The notes under the pieces were generated by a model. The model worked only from the letters and a program-made list of their open reading frames with translations, did not search any database and was not told the origin of the DNA. 32,661 bases of DNA from Phycisphaerae bacterium (GTDB taxonomy: Bacteria; Planctomycetota; Phycisphaerae; UBA1845; PWPN01): the NCBI GenBank assembly GCA_012729395.1, contig JAAYDF010000311.1, positions 1 to 32,661 on the forward strand, in the 5' to 3' direction. Position numbers and translations under genes: made by a program. Numbering within the stretch: position 1 is the stretch's first letter; the number at the start of each line of letters is the position of its first letter. Positions 17,048 through 24,819 of the stretch are shown here, piece after piece.

Positions 17048-17608
17048 CTACCCGATCAGCCAATGCTGCCCGAAGAAGATGATGAGTGTGCCGATGGTCA
17101 AGGGCACACCGTAGGGCAGCAGTTGGGATGTTTCCCCAAAGCTCTTGGCCGATCCAAAGTCGCTGAATACCGTTGATGGGCTGGTGACCTTCTGGCTGAT
17201 GGTGAGCAGGTTGGCATAGGCATGCCAAAGCCGCCCACTGGAGAGGATCATCACCACGGCGATGACTCCTCCAACTACAGCGCCGACGCAGAAGGAGAGG
17301 AATGTAAGCCAGGGTCCCAGCCATGCGCCGATGGCCATCATCAGTTTGACGTCGCCGGCGCCCATTCCGTGCATGAGCCAGGGCACGATGAGGACCGCGA
17401 AGCCCACAATGAGCCCGAGGGCCGCGGTTGCCAATCCTGACCAACCGAAGAAATGCGCCTGGGTTGCGAAACCGGCGATAGCCAAAGCGGCATTGAGCCA
17501 GTTCGGAACCCGGCGCTCTCGGTAGTCAATCCACGAAGCCCACAGAATCCCAGGAACCAGGACTGCGCACGTCACAACCCAGAAAGACTCGTGCATAACC
17601 AACTCCAT
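17048..17608 (-). CDS. cpaA: Prepilin peptidase CpaA/TadV
   Basis: 186 residues, matching the small Tad-type peptidases that lack the methylase domain. Several membrane segments. The two catalytic aspartates of the GxGD family are present: Asp28 in IDYRERRVPN and Asp86 in GMGAGDVKLM. It cleaves the leader of Flp and TadE-type prepilins at the cytoplasmic face of the inner membrane. The ATG at 17606-17608 follows GGAAGGAAG; a second ATG four codons later is possible and would keep all motifs. It comes after flp, separated by 165 nt holding two strong stem-loops, which suggests lower expression than the pilin. Confidence 0.94.
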   Translation of the reverse strand: MELVMHESFWVVTCAVLVPGILWASWIDYRERRVPNWLNAALAIAGFATQAHFFGWSGLATAALGLIVGFAVLIVPWLMHGMGAGDVKLMMAIGAWLGPWLTFLSFCVGAVVGGVIAVVMILSSGRLWHAYANLLTISQKVTSPSTVFSDFGSAKSFGETSQLLPYGVPLTIGTLIIFFGQHWLIG

Positions 17609-17689
17609 CCTGCTTCCTTCCCGTCTCCGGCTACCGTCCCGCCGACGCTCATCCGAAGACCGTGCGTGTTACTCGGGTGATAGGCTGGT

Positions 17690-17758
17690 GGGCGCCCGTC
17701 CCGCAACGGACGGGCGCCCCCCATCGCCTGACCTAGGCTTCGGTCTCACGCGAAGCCT
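17690..17758 (-). terminator. Double stem-loop between flp and cpaA
   Basis: Reading the minus-strand transcript after the flp stop (17774): first AGGCTTCG/CGAAGCCT (17735-17742 with 17751-17758, 8-nt loop), then a perfect 12-bp stem GGGCGCCCGTCC/GGACGGGCGCCC (17690-17701 with 17708-17719, 6-nt loop). No U-run follows either. The likely role is partial termination or 3'-end protection, keeping pilin mRNA abundant relative to the assembly genes; this is inference. Confidence 0.7.
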
Positions 17759-17773
17759 CCGACATCACGACGA

Positions 17774-17956
17774 TCAGGTGCCGTCCGGCAAGCCCGCCTC
17801 GACGTTCGTGAAGATGTCATTGACCTTGGTGCCCAGCAGGGTAATGCCCGCCAGAGCCACAATGATGATCAGAGCCAGCATGACCGCGTACTCGGTGGCG
17901 GTCGGGCCATCCTCGCTCTTCAGGAAACTCTTCGCTCGTTTGACCAGTGCCTGCAT
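17774..17956 (-). CDS. flp: Flp-type major pilin (prepilin)
   Basis: 60 residues. A short positively charged leader (MQALVKRAKSFLKSEDG) is followed by the processing site G17/P18 and PTATEYAVMLALIIIVALAG, in which Glu and Tyr stand at +5 and +6 of the mature pilin, the Flp motif. One hydrophobic helix runs about 24-42, then GTKVNDIFTNV. The mature pilin would be 43 residues. It is cleaved by CpaA and polymerised into the adhesive Flp fibre. AAGGAGAG precedes the ATG by 5-6 nt. It is the first gene of the locus, with a structured leader upstream and a double stem-loop downstream, both fitting high and separate expression. Confidence 0.97.
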   Translation of the reverse strand: MQALVKRAKSFLKSEDGPTATEYAVMLALIIIVALAGITLLGTKVNDIFTNVEAGLPDGT

Positions 17957-17977
17957 GAAACTCTCCTTTCGAGTGTC

Positions 17978-18149
17978 CGCCCCACCTGGGGCGACCCAGC
18001 CGCGGCATCACTCCGATTGGCCGTCGGCTCTTTCCATTTTCCCGGCTAACATGCCGGGCAGATGCTCGGTGAATCCCTTCTGCCGAGATTCCGTCGTATG
18101 TGTGCGTACCAACCGGCCCGTGGTCAGCGTCTTGTTGTGTCGGGCCGGT
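17978..18149 (-). promoter_or_regulatory. Structured leader region upstream of flp
   Basis: Three perfect inverted repeats lie upstream of the pilin start: ACCGGCCCG/CGGGCCGGT (18112-18120 with 18141-18149, 9 bp, 20-nt loop), CCCGGC/GCCGGG (18041-18046 with 18053-18058) and CGCCCC/GGGGCG (17978-17983 with 17988-17993). The last ends just before the ribosome binding site. I could not find a convincing sigma-70 or sigma-54 promoter, so the transcription start is unknown. The rest of 18150-18568 has no convincing gene; an AT-rich patch (18240-18320) has T-runs on the minus strand after a 4-bp GCCT/AGGC stem, possibly a weak terminator for the nitroreductase. Confidence 0.4.
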
Positions 18150-18434
18150 AATCAGGTCAACTCGGCTGATTCAACTTTCGCCGTTGCGGCGAGTTACACG
18201 TGCTTCCAACCAACCACACCTTCGTGATCGTCTGGACACGGGGCAAACATAAAAAACAAAAGGCCTCCAAGGCAAACGGAACTGCAAAAAACCTTGCGAT
18301 TTTGCGTGTTCTAGGACTTCTCGGCGACATCAGTATCGTGTGGCCGGTTATTATGGGGCGAGCGGGGAAGGCCGGAAGGCGGGATTCGACGGTGAGGACA
18401 GGAAATGCGGGCGACGCGAGGGGGGCGAGAGGAG

Positions 18435-18578
18435 ATGAAAGGGCCCAAAAAGGCTGGCGGGGTACCAGGACTGGCGGTGCTTATATTATGGGGCCTGTTG
18501 TCGCGTGTTATGGCCGTCAAGCGGTGCGGCAAACGGGGGACAGCTCGGCAGTGCGCTGGCTGGTACGCTCAGAAGTGA
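18435..18578 (+). CDS. Possible 47-residue membrane peptide (doubtful)
   Basis: A short ORF starts with MKGPKKAGG, continues with a hydrophobic stretch (VPGLAVLILWGLLSRVMAV, about 10-28) and ends in a basic Cys-containing tail. AGAGGAG abuts the ATG with almost no spacing, which is poor. Its last 10 bases overlap the 3' end of the nitroreductase on the other strand. I recognise no family; it may be chance. Confidence 0.2.
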   Translation: MKGPKKAGGVPGLAVLILWGLLSRVMAVKRCGKRGTARQCAGWYAQK

Positions 18579-19171
18579 TCGGTGAGCACCACCTCGTCGA
18601 GGGACAACTGGCCGGCGCGAGGCCGGGCGTCCTGAGTCGCCTTGCCGATGGCGACGAACATGACGATGACGTGGTCCGGCGGGAGCTTGATGAGCTTGCC
18701 GACGGCATCGAAGTCGAAGCCATCCATCGGACAGGAATCGTATCCCATGGCCTTGGCGGCCAGCATGAGCGTCTGGGCGGCGATACCGCAGGAACGCATG
18801 GCCTCGTCGCGCTGAACCTGCTCGCGGCTGCGGTAGTAGCTGTCAATCGCAGGTACCACGAAGTCGCGTACCGGGGCCGGTGCGTCCCGCCAATAGCGAG
18901 CGGGGTCCTTCTCCCAGGCTTTCAGGTCAGCACAGAGCACGACCAGGAGTGAGGCATCGGTGACCTGAGCCTGGTCCCAGCTGACCGCCCGGATCTTCTG
19001 CCGTAGCTCGGGGGCACGAACCAGCAGGAATCGCCAGTTCTGAATGTTGAACGCGGTGGGCGAGAGCACGGCCAGCGACATGAGTCGCTCGATCTCCGCG
19101 TCGGTCATACGGTGTTGCGGATCGTAGTGTTTGACCGACCGGCGGGCCTGTATCGCGGTATAGGTATCCAT
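18569..19171 (-). CDS. Nitroreductase-family FMN oxidoreductase
   Basis: 200 residues from the ATG at 19169-19171 (GGGAG upstream); a longer open frame exists but its extra N-terminus is unlike the family. MDTYTAIQARRSVKHYD is the classic opening, where the RRS arginines bind FMN phosphate. SPTAFNIQNWRFLLV is the second FMN motif, and GIAAQTLMLAAKAMGYDSCPM the third conserved segment. Size is normal for an NfsB/Frp-like homodimer. It would use NAD(P)H to reduce quinones, nitro compounds or a similar electron acceptor; the natural substrate cannot be told. It is divergent from the GH2 gene (270-nt gap). A TACAAT box lies at 19254-19249 on the minus strand, next to the palindrome AATCGCGATT (19254-19263); a CTCGCCG/CGGCGAG hairpin (19219-19239) lies in the leader. 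Confidence 0.92.
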   Translation of the reverse strand: MDTYTAIQARRSVKHYDPQHRMTDAEIERLMSLAVLSPTAFNIQNWRFLLVRAPELRQKIRAVSWDQAQVTDASLLVVLCADLKAWEKDPARYWRDAPAPVRDFVVPAIDSYYRSREQVQRDEAMRSCGIAAQTLMLAAKAMGYDSCPMDGFDFDAVGKLIKLPPDHVIVMFVAIGKATQDARPRAGQLSLDEVVLTDHF

Positions 19172-19248
19172 GTCAGCTCTCCCAGTCACAGTCTCTATCT
19201 CGCCCAGATGTTGCCAGTCTCGCCGACGCCGCCGGCGAGGTGCTTTCC

Positions 19249-19263
19249 ATTGTAATCGCGATT
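19249..19263 (-). promoter_or_regulatory. Weak promoter candidate with palindrome, nitroreductase
   Basis: On the minus strand TACAAT (19254-19249) is a five-of-six -10 match about 78 nt before the nitroreductase start. The perfect palindrome AATCGCGATT (19254-19263) sits against it and could be an operator half shared with the divergent GH2 gene. No good -35 is visible. Confidence 0.25.
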
Positions 19264-19441
19264 CCGGCGACAGACGAGCCGGCGGGTATGAGTTCCCGCC
19301 ACGGCACGTCCTCGGGTAAAGTTGGGGTCGTGCGGAAACAGGCTGCGCCACGGGCGAGCAAGATGTGAGATTGAGCTTGCCGCTTCGCGGGGAAGTCCCT
19401 TGCTGTGTCGGCTGAAATTGCCTGAACAGGAACGCAAACGG

Positions 19442-22033
19442 ATGAAGACACTCTTGCTCAACGGCCATGACTGGACGCTCACCTGCTATTGGCAGCATTT
19501 CTGGCGGATGGGCCGGGCGGACAACGCGGGGTTCGGGCCGAGCAGTCCGCCGCTGCCGGCCACGGTACCGGGTGCGGTGCACGCGGACCTGCTGGCGGCC
19601 GGCCTGATCCCCGACTGGCAGAACGGGCTCGACGCCTTCAAGTCTGAGTGGGTCAATAACCGCGAGTGGAGCCTGCGGCGTACGGTTACCGTGCCGGGCG
19701 ATTTCACCGGCCCGATCACGCTGGAATGCGACGGGCTGGACTACTCGGGGCATGTGTTGATTGACGGCCGGGTCATCGCGGATTTCGAGGGAACGCACCT
19801 TCGCCACTGTTTCGAACTGACCGGGCTTGTGCGGGCCGAGCAGACCTTTGAGCTGGAGTTCCTTTTTCACGTGGCCCCGCGGCTCGAAGGGCAGATCGGT
19901 TGGACGAGCCACACGCGACAATTCAAGCCGCGGTTCGGCTACTGCTGGGACTGGGTGCCGCGTCTGGTGAACGTGGGCATCTGGCAGGATGTTCGGCTGG
20001 TGGGGCGAGGCATGTCGCGGTTGGCCGGCTGCCGGGTGATTCCGCGGCTGGATGACGACTTGGCGACGGGTCGCGTTGTGGTGGCCGGCCAGGTCGAGGG
20101 GACGGCAGCTCGATTGCGTCTCACACTGACCGGCGAGGCGGGCGGCACTGCGGCGGTTGAAGAACGGGAGCTGTCGACGGGCGCTTTCGAGGCAACGCTG
20201 CAGGTGGATAGGGTGATTCCCTGGTGGCCGGCCGGTTTAGGCGAGCAATCGCTCTATCGGTTACGCGTCGAGCTACTTGGGCCAGATGGCGCGGTGAGTG
20301 ACCGTATTGAGCGGATGGTGGGCTTCAAACGGGTGCGATGGCTGCCGAACCCAGGGGCACCCAACGACGCCGAGCCGTTCCTTTGTGAGATCAACGGTTG
20401 CCCGCTGCCCTTGCGGGGCGTCAACTGGGTGCCGTTGTCGCCTTTCTACGGGGCGGTGTCGGCGGGACGCTATGAGGCCTATTTGCGGCTCTACCGGCAT
20501 CTGCGGGTGAATCTGCTGCGGGTGTGGGGCGGAGGGATTCTGGAGACTCCGGCGTTCTACGATCTGTGCGACCGGCTGGGGCTGCTGGTGTGGCAGGAGT
20601 TTCCGCTCAGTTCGTCGGGCATCGAGAACTGGCCGCCGGAGGATGTGGCGGTGATCGATCAGCTCGAACGGTTGGCTGCGGAATACATTGAGCGTCGCGG
20701 CCATCACGCGTGTCACCTGCTCTGGTGCGGCGGCAACGAGCTGCAGGGCGGGTTGGATGGCGGGAAGGTGGGCATCGGTCGGCCGGTCGACGGGTCGCAT
20801 CCGCTCATGCAGCGCTGGCGGCGGCTGGTGGCCACGCTGGATCCGGGCAAGCGGTTGCTGTGCACGTCGCCGACGGGGCCGCGATTTACCGTGGACCCGG
20901 CGGCCATAGGGCAAGGTTTGCATCATATGGTGCACGGCCCGTGGTCGAACCTGCCGCTGGCTGAGCGGTACGACTTCTTTAACCGTGATGACGCGCTGTT
21001 CCGGTCGGAGGTCGGGGCACCCGGTTGCTCATCGGCGGCCGCCCTGGAACGTTACCGCGGTGATCAGTCGCTGTGGCCTCCGAGCCGGGCCAATATGCAC
21101 TGGCTGAATCCCGGCGCGTTATGGACGCCGTGGGAGGATGTGACTCGCGAGTTCGGTCCGTTCGCGGACGATCCGGCCCAGTTGGCGCATGTGGTGCGAG
21201 CGTCTCGCTATCTTCAGGCGGAGTCTTACCGCTATGTTGCGGAGTCGGTCCGCCGGCGTTTTCCCGCGTGCGGTGGGCTGATCATCTGGATGGGCCACGA
21301 CTGCGTGCACTGCACGGCCAACAATTCGCTGGTGGAGGTTGACGGCTCGACCAAGCCGGCATGCGATTGGCTACGCAAGGCGTGGGCGCCTCGGCATGTA
21401 TCGCTGCGGCACGACCGTATCAGCTACAGGCCCGGCGAGCTGTTCGAGGGCGAGGTGTGGTGCCATCGGGACGAGCAGGCCGCGGCTCGGTCTGTGCCCG
21501 GAGAGGGCATGGGCAGTGGTTGTCCCCTGGGAGGGATGGTGCATGCCCGCCTGCGCACGTTGACCGGCGAGACGGCGTGTCAATGGCAGCAGGAGGTGAG
21601 CGGCACGGGGCCGAGTCTGTGCGTGGGCCGGGTGTCTTTCCATGTGCCCGCTTGTGCGGAGGGACTCTTCCTGGTTGAACTGGCGTGGGACGATGACGGC
21701 GGGGAGCAGGCCGAGAACCGTTACCTGCTGAGCCTGCACAAAGAGCATCCGCTGGCTCCGCTTGCCGCACTGCCAGCTACGTTTGTGGCTCTGCTTATCG
21801 AGGCGCCGGGCAGGGCGGTTGTCCGCAATGAGGGTTCGGCGGCGGCGATCGGCGTACGGCTGGTCTCCAGGCGTCCGGACGTGTTCCTGTTCACCGATGG
21901 GGGCTTCTTCGTCCTTCTGCCGGGTGAGAGCCGGGTGATTCGGCATGAGACGTATGAGGTCGGGCGGGCGAGCGCCGCCCAGGCCGAGGCCTGCTCCGCT
22001 GCTGAGCTTCGGTTGGAGTGGTTCAATGCTTGA
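19442..22033 (+). CDS. GH2-family beta-mannosidase-like glycoside hydrolase
   Basis: 863 residues from the ATG at 19442 (AGGA upstream); the frame is open further upstream only from a TTG. There is no clear signal peptide, so it may act in the cytoplasm on imported oligosaccharides. Layout: GH2 sugar-binding jelly roll (about 1-185, with FGYCWDWVPRLVNVGIW near the end, like the family's WDWGP...GIW), immunoglobulin-like domain (about 190-300), then a TIM barrel (from about 310) with RGVNWVP, LLRVWGGGILE and LLVWQEFP. The acid/base is Glu433 in WCGGNE and the nucleophile Glu523 in FRSEVGAPG. C-terminal Ig-like domains follow. The WDW and WGGG motifs favour beta-mannosidase over beta-galactosidase. 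The aldolase gene follows after 164 nt on the same strand. Confidence 0.9.
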   Translation: MKTLLLNGHDWTLTCYWQHFWRMGRADNAGFGPSSPPLPATVPGAVHADLLAAGLIPDWQNGLDAFKSEWVNNREWSLRRTVTVPGDFTGPITLECDGLDYSGHVLIDGRVIADFEGTHLRHCFELTGLVRAEQTFELEFLFHVAPRLEGQIGWTSHTRQFKPRFGYCWDWVPRLVNVGIWQDVRLVGRGMSRLAGCRVIPRLDDDLATGRVVVAGQVEGTAARLRLTLTGEAGGTAAVEERELSTGAFEATLQVDRVIPWWPAGLGEQSLYRLRVELLGPDGAVSDRIERMVGFKRVRWLPNPGAPNDAEPFLCEINGCPLPLRGVNWVPLSPFYGAVSAGRYEAYLRLYRHLRVNLLRVWGGGILETPAFYDLCDRLGLLVWQEFPLSSSGIENWPPEDVAVIDQLERLAAEYIERRGHHACHLLWCGGNELQGGLDGGKVGIGRPVDGSHPLMQRWRRLVATLDPGKRLLCTSPTGPRFTVDPAAIGQGLHHMVHGPWSNLPLAERYDFFNRDDALFRSEVGAPGCSSAAALERYRGDQSLWPPSRANMHWLNPGALWTPWEDVTREFGPFADDPAQLAHVVRASRYLQAESYRYVAESVRRRFPACGGLIIWMGHDCVHCTANNSLVEVDGSTKPACDWLRKAWAPRHVSLRHDRISYRPGELFEGEVWCHRDEQAAARSVPGEGMGSGCPLGGMVHARLRTLTGETACQWQQEVSGTGPSLCVGRVSFHVPACAEGLFLVELAWDDDGGEQAENRYLLSLHKEHPLAPLAALPATFVALLIEAPGRAVVRNEGSAAAIGVRLVSRRPDVFLFTDGGFFVLLPGESRVIRHETYEVGRASAAQAEACSAAELRLEWFNA

Positions 22034-22184
22034 TGGCTGGTGCCGCAACGTGTGCCGAGGGCTGCCTTTGACATATCCGGCGCAGTTGTCCACAATGGCC
22101 GATTGATTCCCGCCGACTGGTGCATGGATGCTGGTAGCCGAACAGGTGCGGAGTCGCTTGGCCTGGCGGTTTCTGTGATACTGT

Positions 22185-22190
22185 AAGGAG
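22185..22190 (+). promoter_or_regulatory. Ribosome binding site deciding a TTG start
   Basis: AAGGAG at 22185-22190 lies 7 nt before TTG 22198. An ATG at 22193, only 2 nt from the site and out of frame, opens a 13-residue peptide ending at 22234. The spacing supports TTG as the true start of the aldolase. Confidence 0.6.
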
Positions 22191-22197
22191 ATATGTC

Positions 22198-23166
22198 TTG
22201 CGAGCACCCTGGGTTACCTATCGGCCGGAACTGAAGGTTCTGGATTGCACGGTCCGCGACGGCGGGCTGATCAACGATCACCAGTTCGACAATGCGTTTG
22301 TGCGGGCGGTCTATCGGGCGTGCATCGACGCGGGCATCGACTACATGGAGATCGGCTACAAAAACTCCAAGAAGATCTTCAGCCGAGACCGGTTTGGGGC
22401 GTGGAAGCACAGCGACGAGGATGACATTCGCCGGGCGATCGGTGAGAAAGACCCCTCGGTCAAGCTGTGTGCGATGGCCGACGCGACCAAGAGCGATTAC
22501 CACGAGGACATCCTGCCGCGGGATCAGAGTGTCCTCGACGTGATTCGCGTGGCCATGTACGTCAACCAGATCCCCACGGCGGTGGACATGATCAAAGACG
22601 CCCACGACAAGGGCTACGAGGTGACCGCCAATCTGATGGCCGTGTCCGTCGTGCAGGAGCCGGAGTTGGACGAGGCCTTGGAAGCTCTGGCGGCGACGCC
22701 GGCCGCGACCATCGTGGTGGTCGACAGCTTCGGCGCGTTGTATGCCGAGCAGATCGAGATCCTGGTCCGCAAGTACCGCAAGGCGATCGAAGGTACGGGC
22801 AAAGAGGTTGGCATCCACGCGCACAACAACCAACAGCTCGCGTTCGCCAACACCATCGAGGCGATTATCCATGGTGCGAACCGGGCGGACGCGACGATGG
22901 GTGGTCTTGGTCGGGGGGCGGGCAACTGTCCGATGGAGCTGCTGCTGGGTTTCCTGCGGAATCCGAAGTTTCACCTTCGGCCGGTCTACCAGTTCCTTCA
23001 GGAACAGGTGGCTCCGTTGCACAAGACCATGCAGTGGGGCGCTTTGGTGCCGTACAACATCACCGGGCAGCTCAACCAGCACCCGCGTGCGGCGATTGGT
23101 TTCCTGGCCGGCGAGGACGGGGACAAGTGCCTTGATTTCTACGATCGGTGCCTGCGCGAAGAGTGA
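22198..23166 (+). CDS. DRE-TIM metallolyase (HMG-CoA lyase / 4-hydroxy-2-oxovalerate aldolase type)
   Basis: 322 residues from a TTG start. The opening strand LDCTVRDGG is the D-x-T-x-R-D-G active-site motif (Arg20, Asp21). VVVDSFGALY and GIHAHNNQQLAFAN (His207, His209 as metal ligands) follow; GGLGRGAGNCPMELL matches the G-x-G-R-G-A-G-N loop of 4-hydroxy-2-oxovalerate aldolases. A divalent-metal TIM-barrel aldolase or lyase on a 2-keto or acyl substrate is well supported. The exact substrate is not: there is no acetaldehyde dehydrogenase partner nearby, so a dedicated catechol meta-cleavage role is unlikely. It follows the GH2 gene on the same strand and ends 18 nt before the convergent sulfatase stop. 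Confidence 0.85.
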   Translation: MRAPWVTYRPELKVLDCTVRDGGLINDHQFDNAFVRAVYRACIDAGIDYMEIGYKNSKKIFSRDRFGAWKHSDEDDIRRAIGEKDPSVKLCAMADATKSDYHEDILPRDQSVLDVIRVAMYVNQIPTAVDMIKDAHDKGYEVTANLMAVSVVQEPELDEALEALAATPAATIVVVDSFGALYAEQIEILVRKYRKAIEGTGKEVGIHAHNNQQLAFANTIEAIIHGANRADATMGGLGRGAGNCPMELLLGFLRNPKFHLRPVYQFLQEQVAPLHKTMQWGALVPYNITGQLNQHPRAAIGFLAGEDGDKCLDFYDRCLREE

Positions 23167-23184
23167 GCTTGTGCAGGTATGGGT

Positions 23185-24543
23185 TCAACGGGGGGCCGCG
23201 GCGGGTCGGATCTCCGCTTGCCAAGCATCGAGACGACGGACGAGGTCGTTGACGATGTCCGGGTGTTGGCGGCGGAGGTTGTTGCGTTCGCCGGGATCGC
23301 GTTCCATATCACTGAGGAAGAGGGCGTCGTCGCCGGCAGCCCGGTTCTGGCGGGCCAAGTGCTGGTCGATGAAGCCGTTGCGGACCAGCTTCCACCGGCC
23401 CGCCCTCACGGCGGTCTGACCGTTCCACTCGAAAAAAGCGGCGTCATGGCCTGGGGCGGCGGGATCGCGCAGCAGGGGCAGCCAGCTTTGGCCGTCGAGC
23501 ACGAGACCAGGGGGGAGCTCAGCGCCGATCGCCTCGGCGATGGTCGGCAGCAGGTCCATGGCGATGGTCAACTGGTCGCGGGTTTGTCCCTGAGGCAGGG
23601 TGCCGGGCCAACTGATGATGCCCGGCATGTGGATACCGCCGTCGAAGAGGCTGGTCTTGAACTCGCGGTAGGGTGCGTTGCTGCCGCCGCCTTCGCCTCG
23701 CCGCGACGGGCTTGGGGATCCGTTGTCGCTGGCCAAGAAGACCAACGTATGCTCAGCCAGCCCGGCGGTGCGTAGCTTGGTCATGATGATGCCGAGGGAC
23801 TCGTCCAAGCCGGCCACCATCGCGGCATAGTCCCGCCGGGCACGAGGCAAGTGGGCATACTTCTCCATGAACCGGGCATGGGCGACCATCGGGTAATGGG
23901 GGGCGCCGTAGGCGGCATAGAGCAGGAACGGTCGCTCGCGATTCTGATCGATGAACTTCAGGGCCTCGCGGGTGATGAGATCGGTGAGATGGATGCCGTC
24001 CTCGAAGATTTCATCCCGGTCGCGGTACAGGTCGTGGTACCACGGTTCGCTGGCGTAGTAGACATGGGAGAAGGAGTCGATGCAACTGGCGTGGTGGCCG
24101 AGGAAATACTGGAAGCCCTGGGCGTTGGGCTGGGTATCATAGGTTGAGCCGAGGTGCCATTTGCCGAGAGCGGCGGTGGCGTATCCGCGGGTGCGGGCGA
24201 TTTCGGCGAAGGTGACTTCCACGGTGGGGATGCCGGCTTCGCCCATGGCGGAGGGGATGTTGCGGAACGGGGACATGCCGATGCGTCCGGGGTATCGGCC
24301 GGTGAGCAGGGCGGCCCGCGATGGCGCGCAGATCGGGGCGGCACAGTAGTAGTTGGTCAGCCGTACGCCGGCGGCCGCCAAGGCGTCGATGCCGGGTGTC
24401 TGGATATCCTTGCACCCGTAGCAGCCCGCGTCGGCGATGCCCATGTCATCGGCGAGGAAGATGACGACGTTCGGTGGTCGGCCCTCCGCATACCCCGTCA
24501 GGCAGGCCAATCCCGTCAACATCAAGCCGCATACCGACTTCAT
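23185..24543 (-). CDS. Secreted type I sulfatase (formylglycine-dependent)
   Basis: 452 residues from the ATG at 24541-24543, preceded by TGGAGG at 7 nt; the frame is open further upstream but only here does a signal peptide begin (MKSVCGLMLTGLACLTGYAEG; a Cys in this region leaves a lipoprotein possible). PNVVIFLADDMG holds the metal ligands Asp32 and Asp33. CAPSR (Cys72-Arg76) is the C-x-P-x-R signature whose Cys is converted to formylglycine. GKWHLG, the SDNG strand and the C-terminal region are all present. It would release sulfate from a carbohydrate; the linkage cannot be read from sequence. An anaerobic or FGE-type maturase must lie elsewhere. Its 3' end converges on the aldolase. Confidence 0.94.
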   Translation of the reverse strand: MKSVCGLMLTGLACLTGYAEGRPPNVVIFLADDMGIADAGCYGCKDIQTPGIDALAAAGVRLTNYYCAAPICAPSRAALLTGRYPGRIGMSPFRNIPSAMGEAGIPTVEVTFAEIARTRGYATAALGKWHLGSTYDTQPNAQGFQYFLGHHASCIDSFSHVYYASEPWYHDLYRDRDEIFEDGIHLTDLITREALKFIDQNRERPFLLYAAYGAPHYPMVAHARFMEKYAHLPRARRDYAAMVAGLDESLGIIMTKLRTAGLAEHTLVFLASDNGSPSPSRRGEGGGSNAPYREFKTSLFDGGIHMPGIISWPGTLPQGQTRDQLTIAMDLLPTIAEAIGAELPPGLVLDGQSWLPLLRDPAAPGHDAAFFEWNGQTAVRAGRWKLVRNGFIDQHLARQNRAAGDDALFLSDMERDPGERNNLRRQHPDIVNDLVRRLDAWQAEIRPAAAPR

Positions 24544-24819
24544 GCCGTACCTCCATTGGTGCTCGAGGGCTCGTCGGGCGATCAGATTCTCTTTGGCGGT
24601 AGCCTCGCCGGCAGGCATCCTATCCTTCCTGGGAGCAGACGCCAACGCGGGCATGGATATGGCGAGCAGGGCAGGGGGTGAGGCTAAACCGCGGCAAGTG
24701 GTTGCTGAAAGTCCCACACGTCTGGGGAAGTGTATCAGCAAGTCGAGTCGGGCCACGGGAAATCGACATCCTGCCGGTTTCGTCGTGATCCCTGCAGCCG
24801 CGGTCCATCGCGTTTGGCG

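Noticed and set aside
18240-18320. Intrinsic terminator with T-runs on the minus strand
   Set aside because: T-runs are present, but the only adjacent stem is 4 bp (GCCT/AGGC); too weak to list as a separate terminator.
18569-19921. Long N-terminal extension of the nitroreductase
   Set aside because: The extension runs antisense into the GH2 gene and lacks family similarity; the ATG at 19171 has a good ribosome site and the expected first motif.
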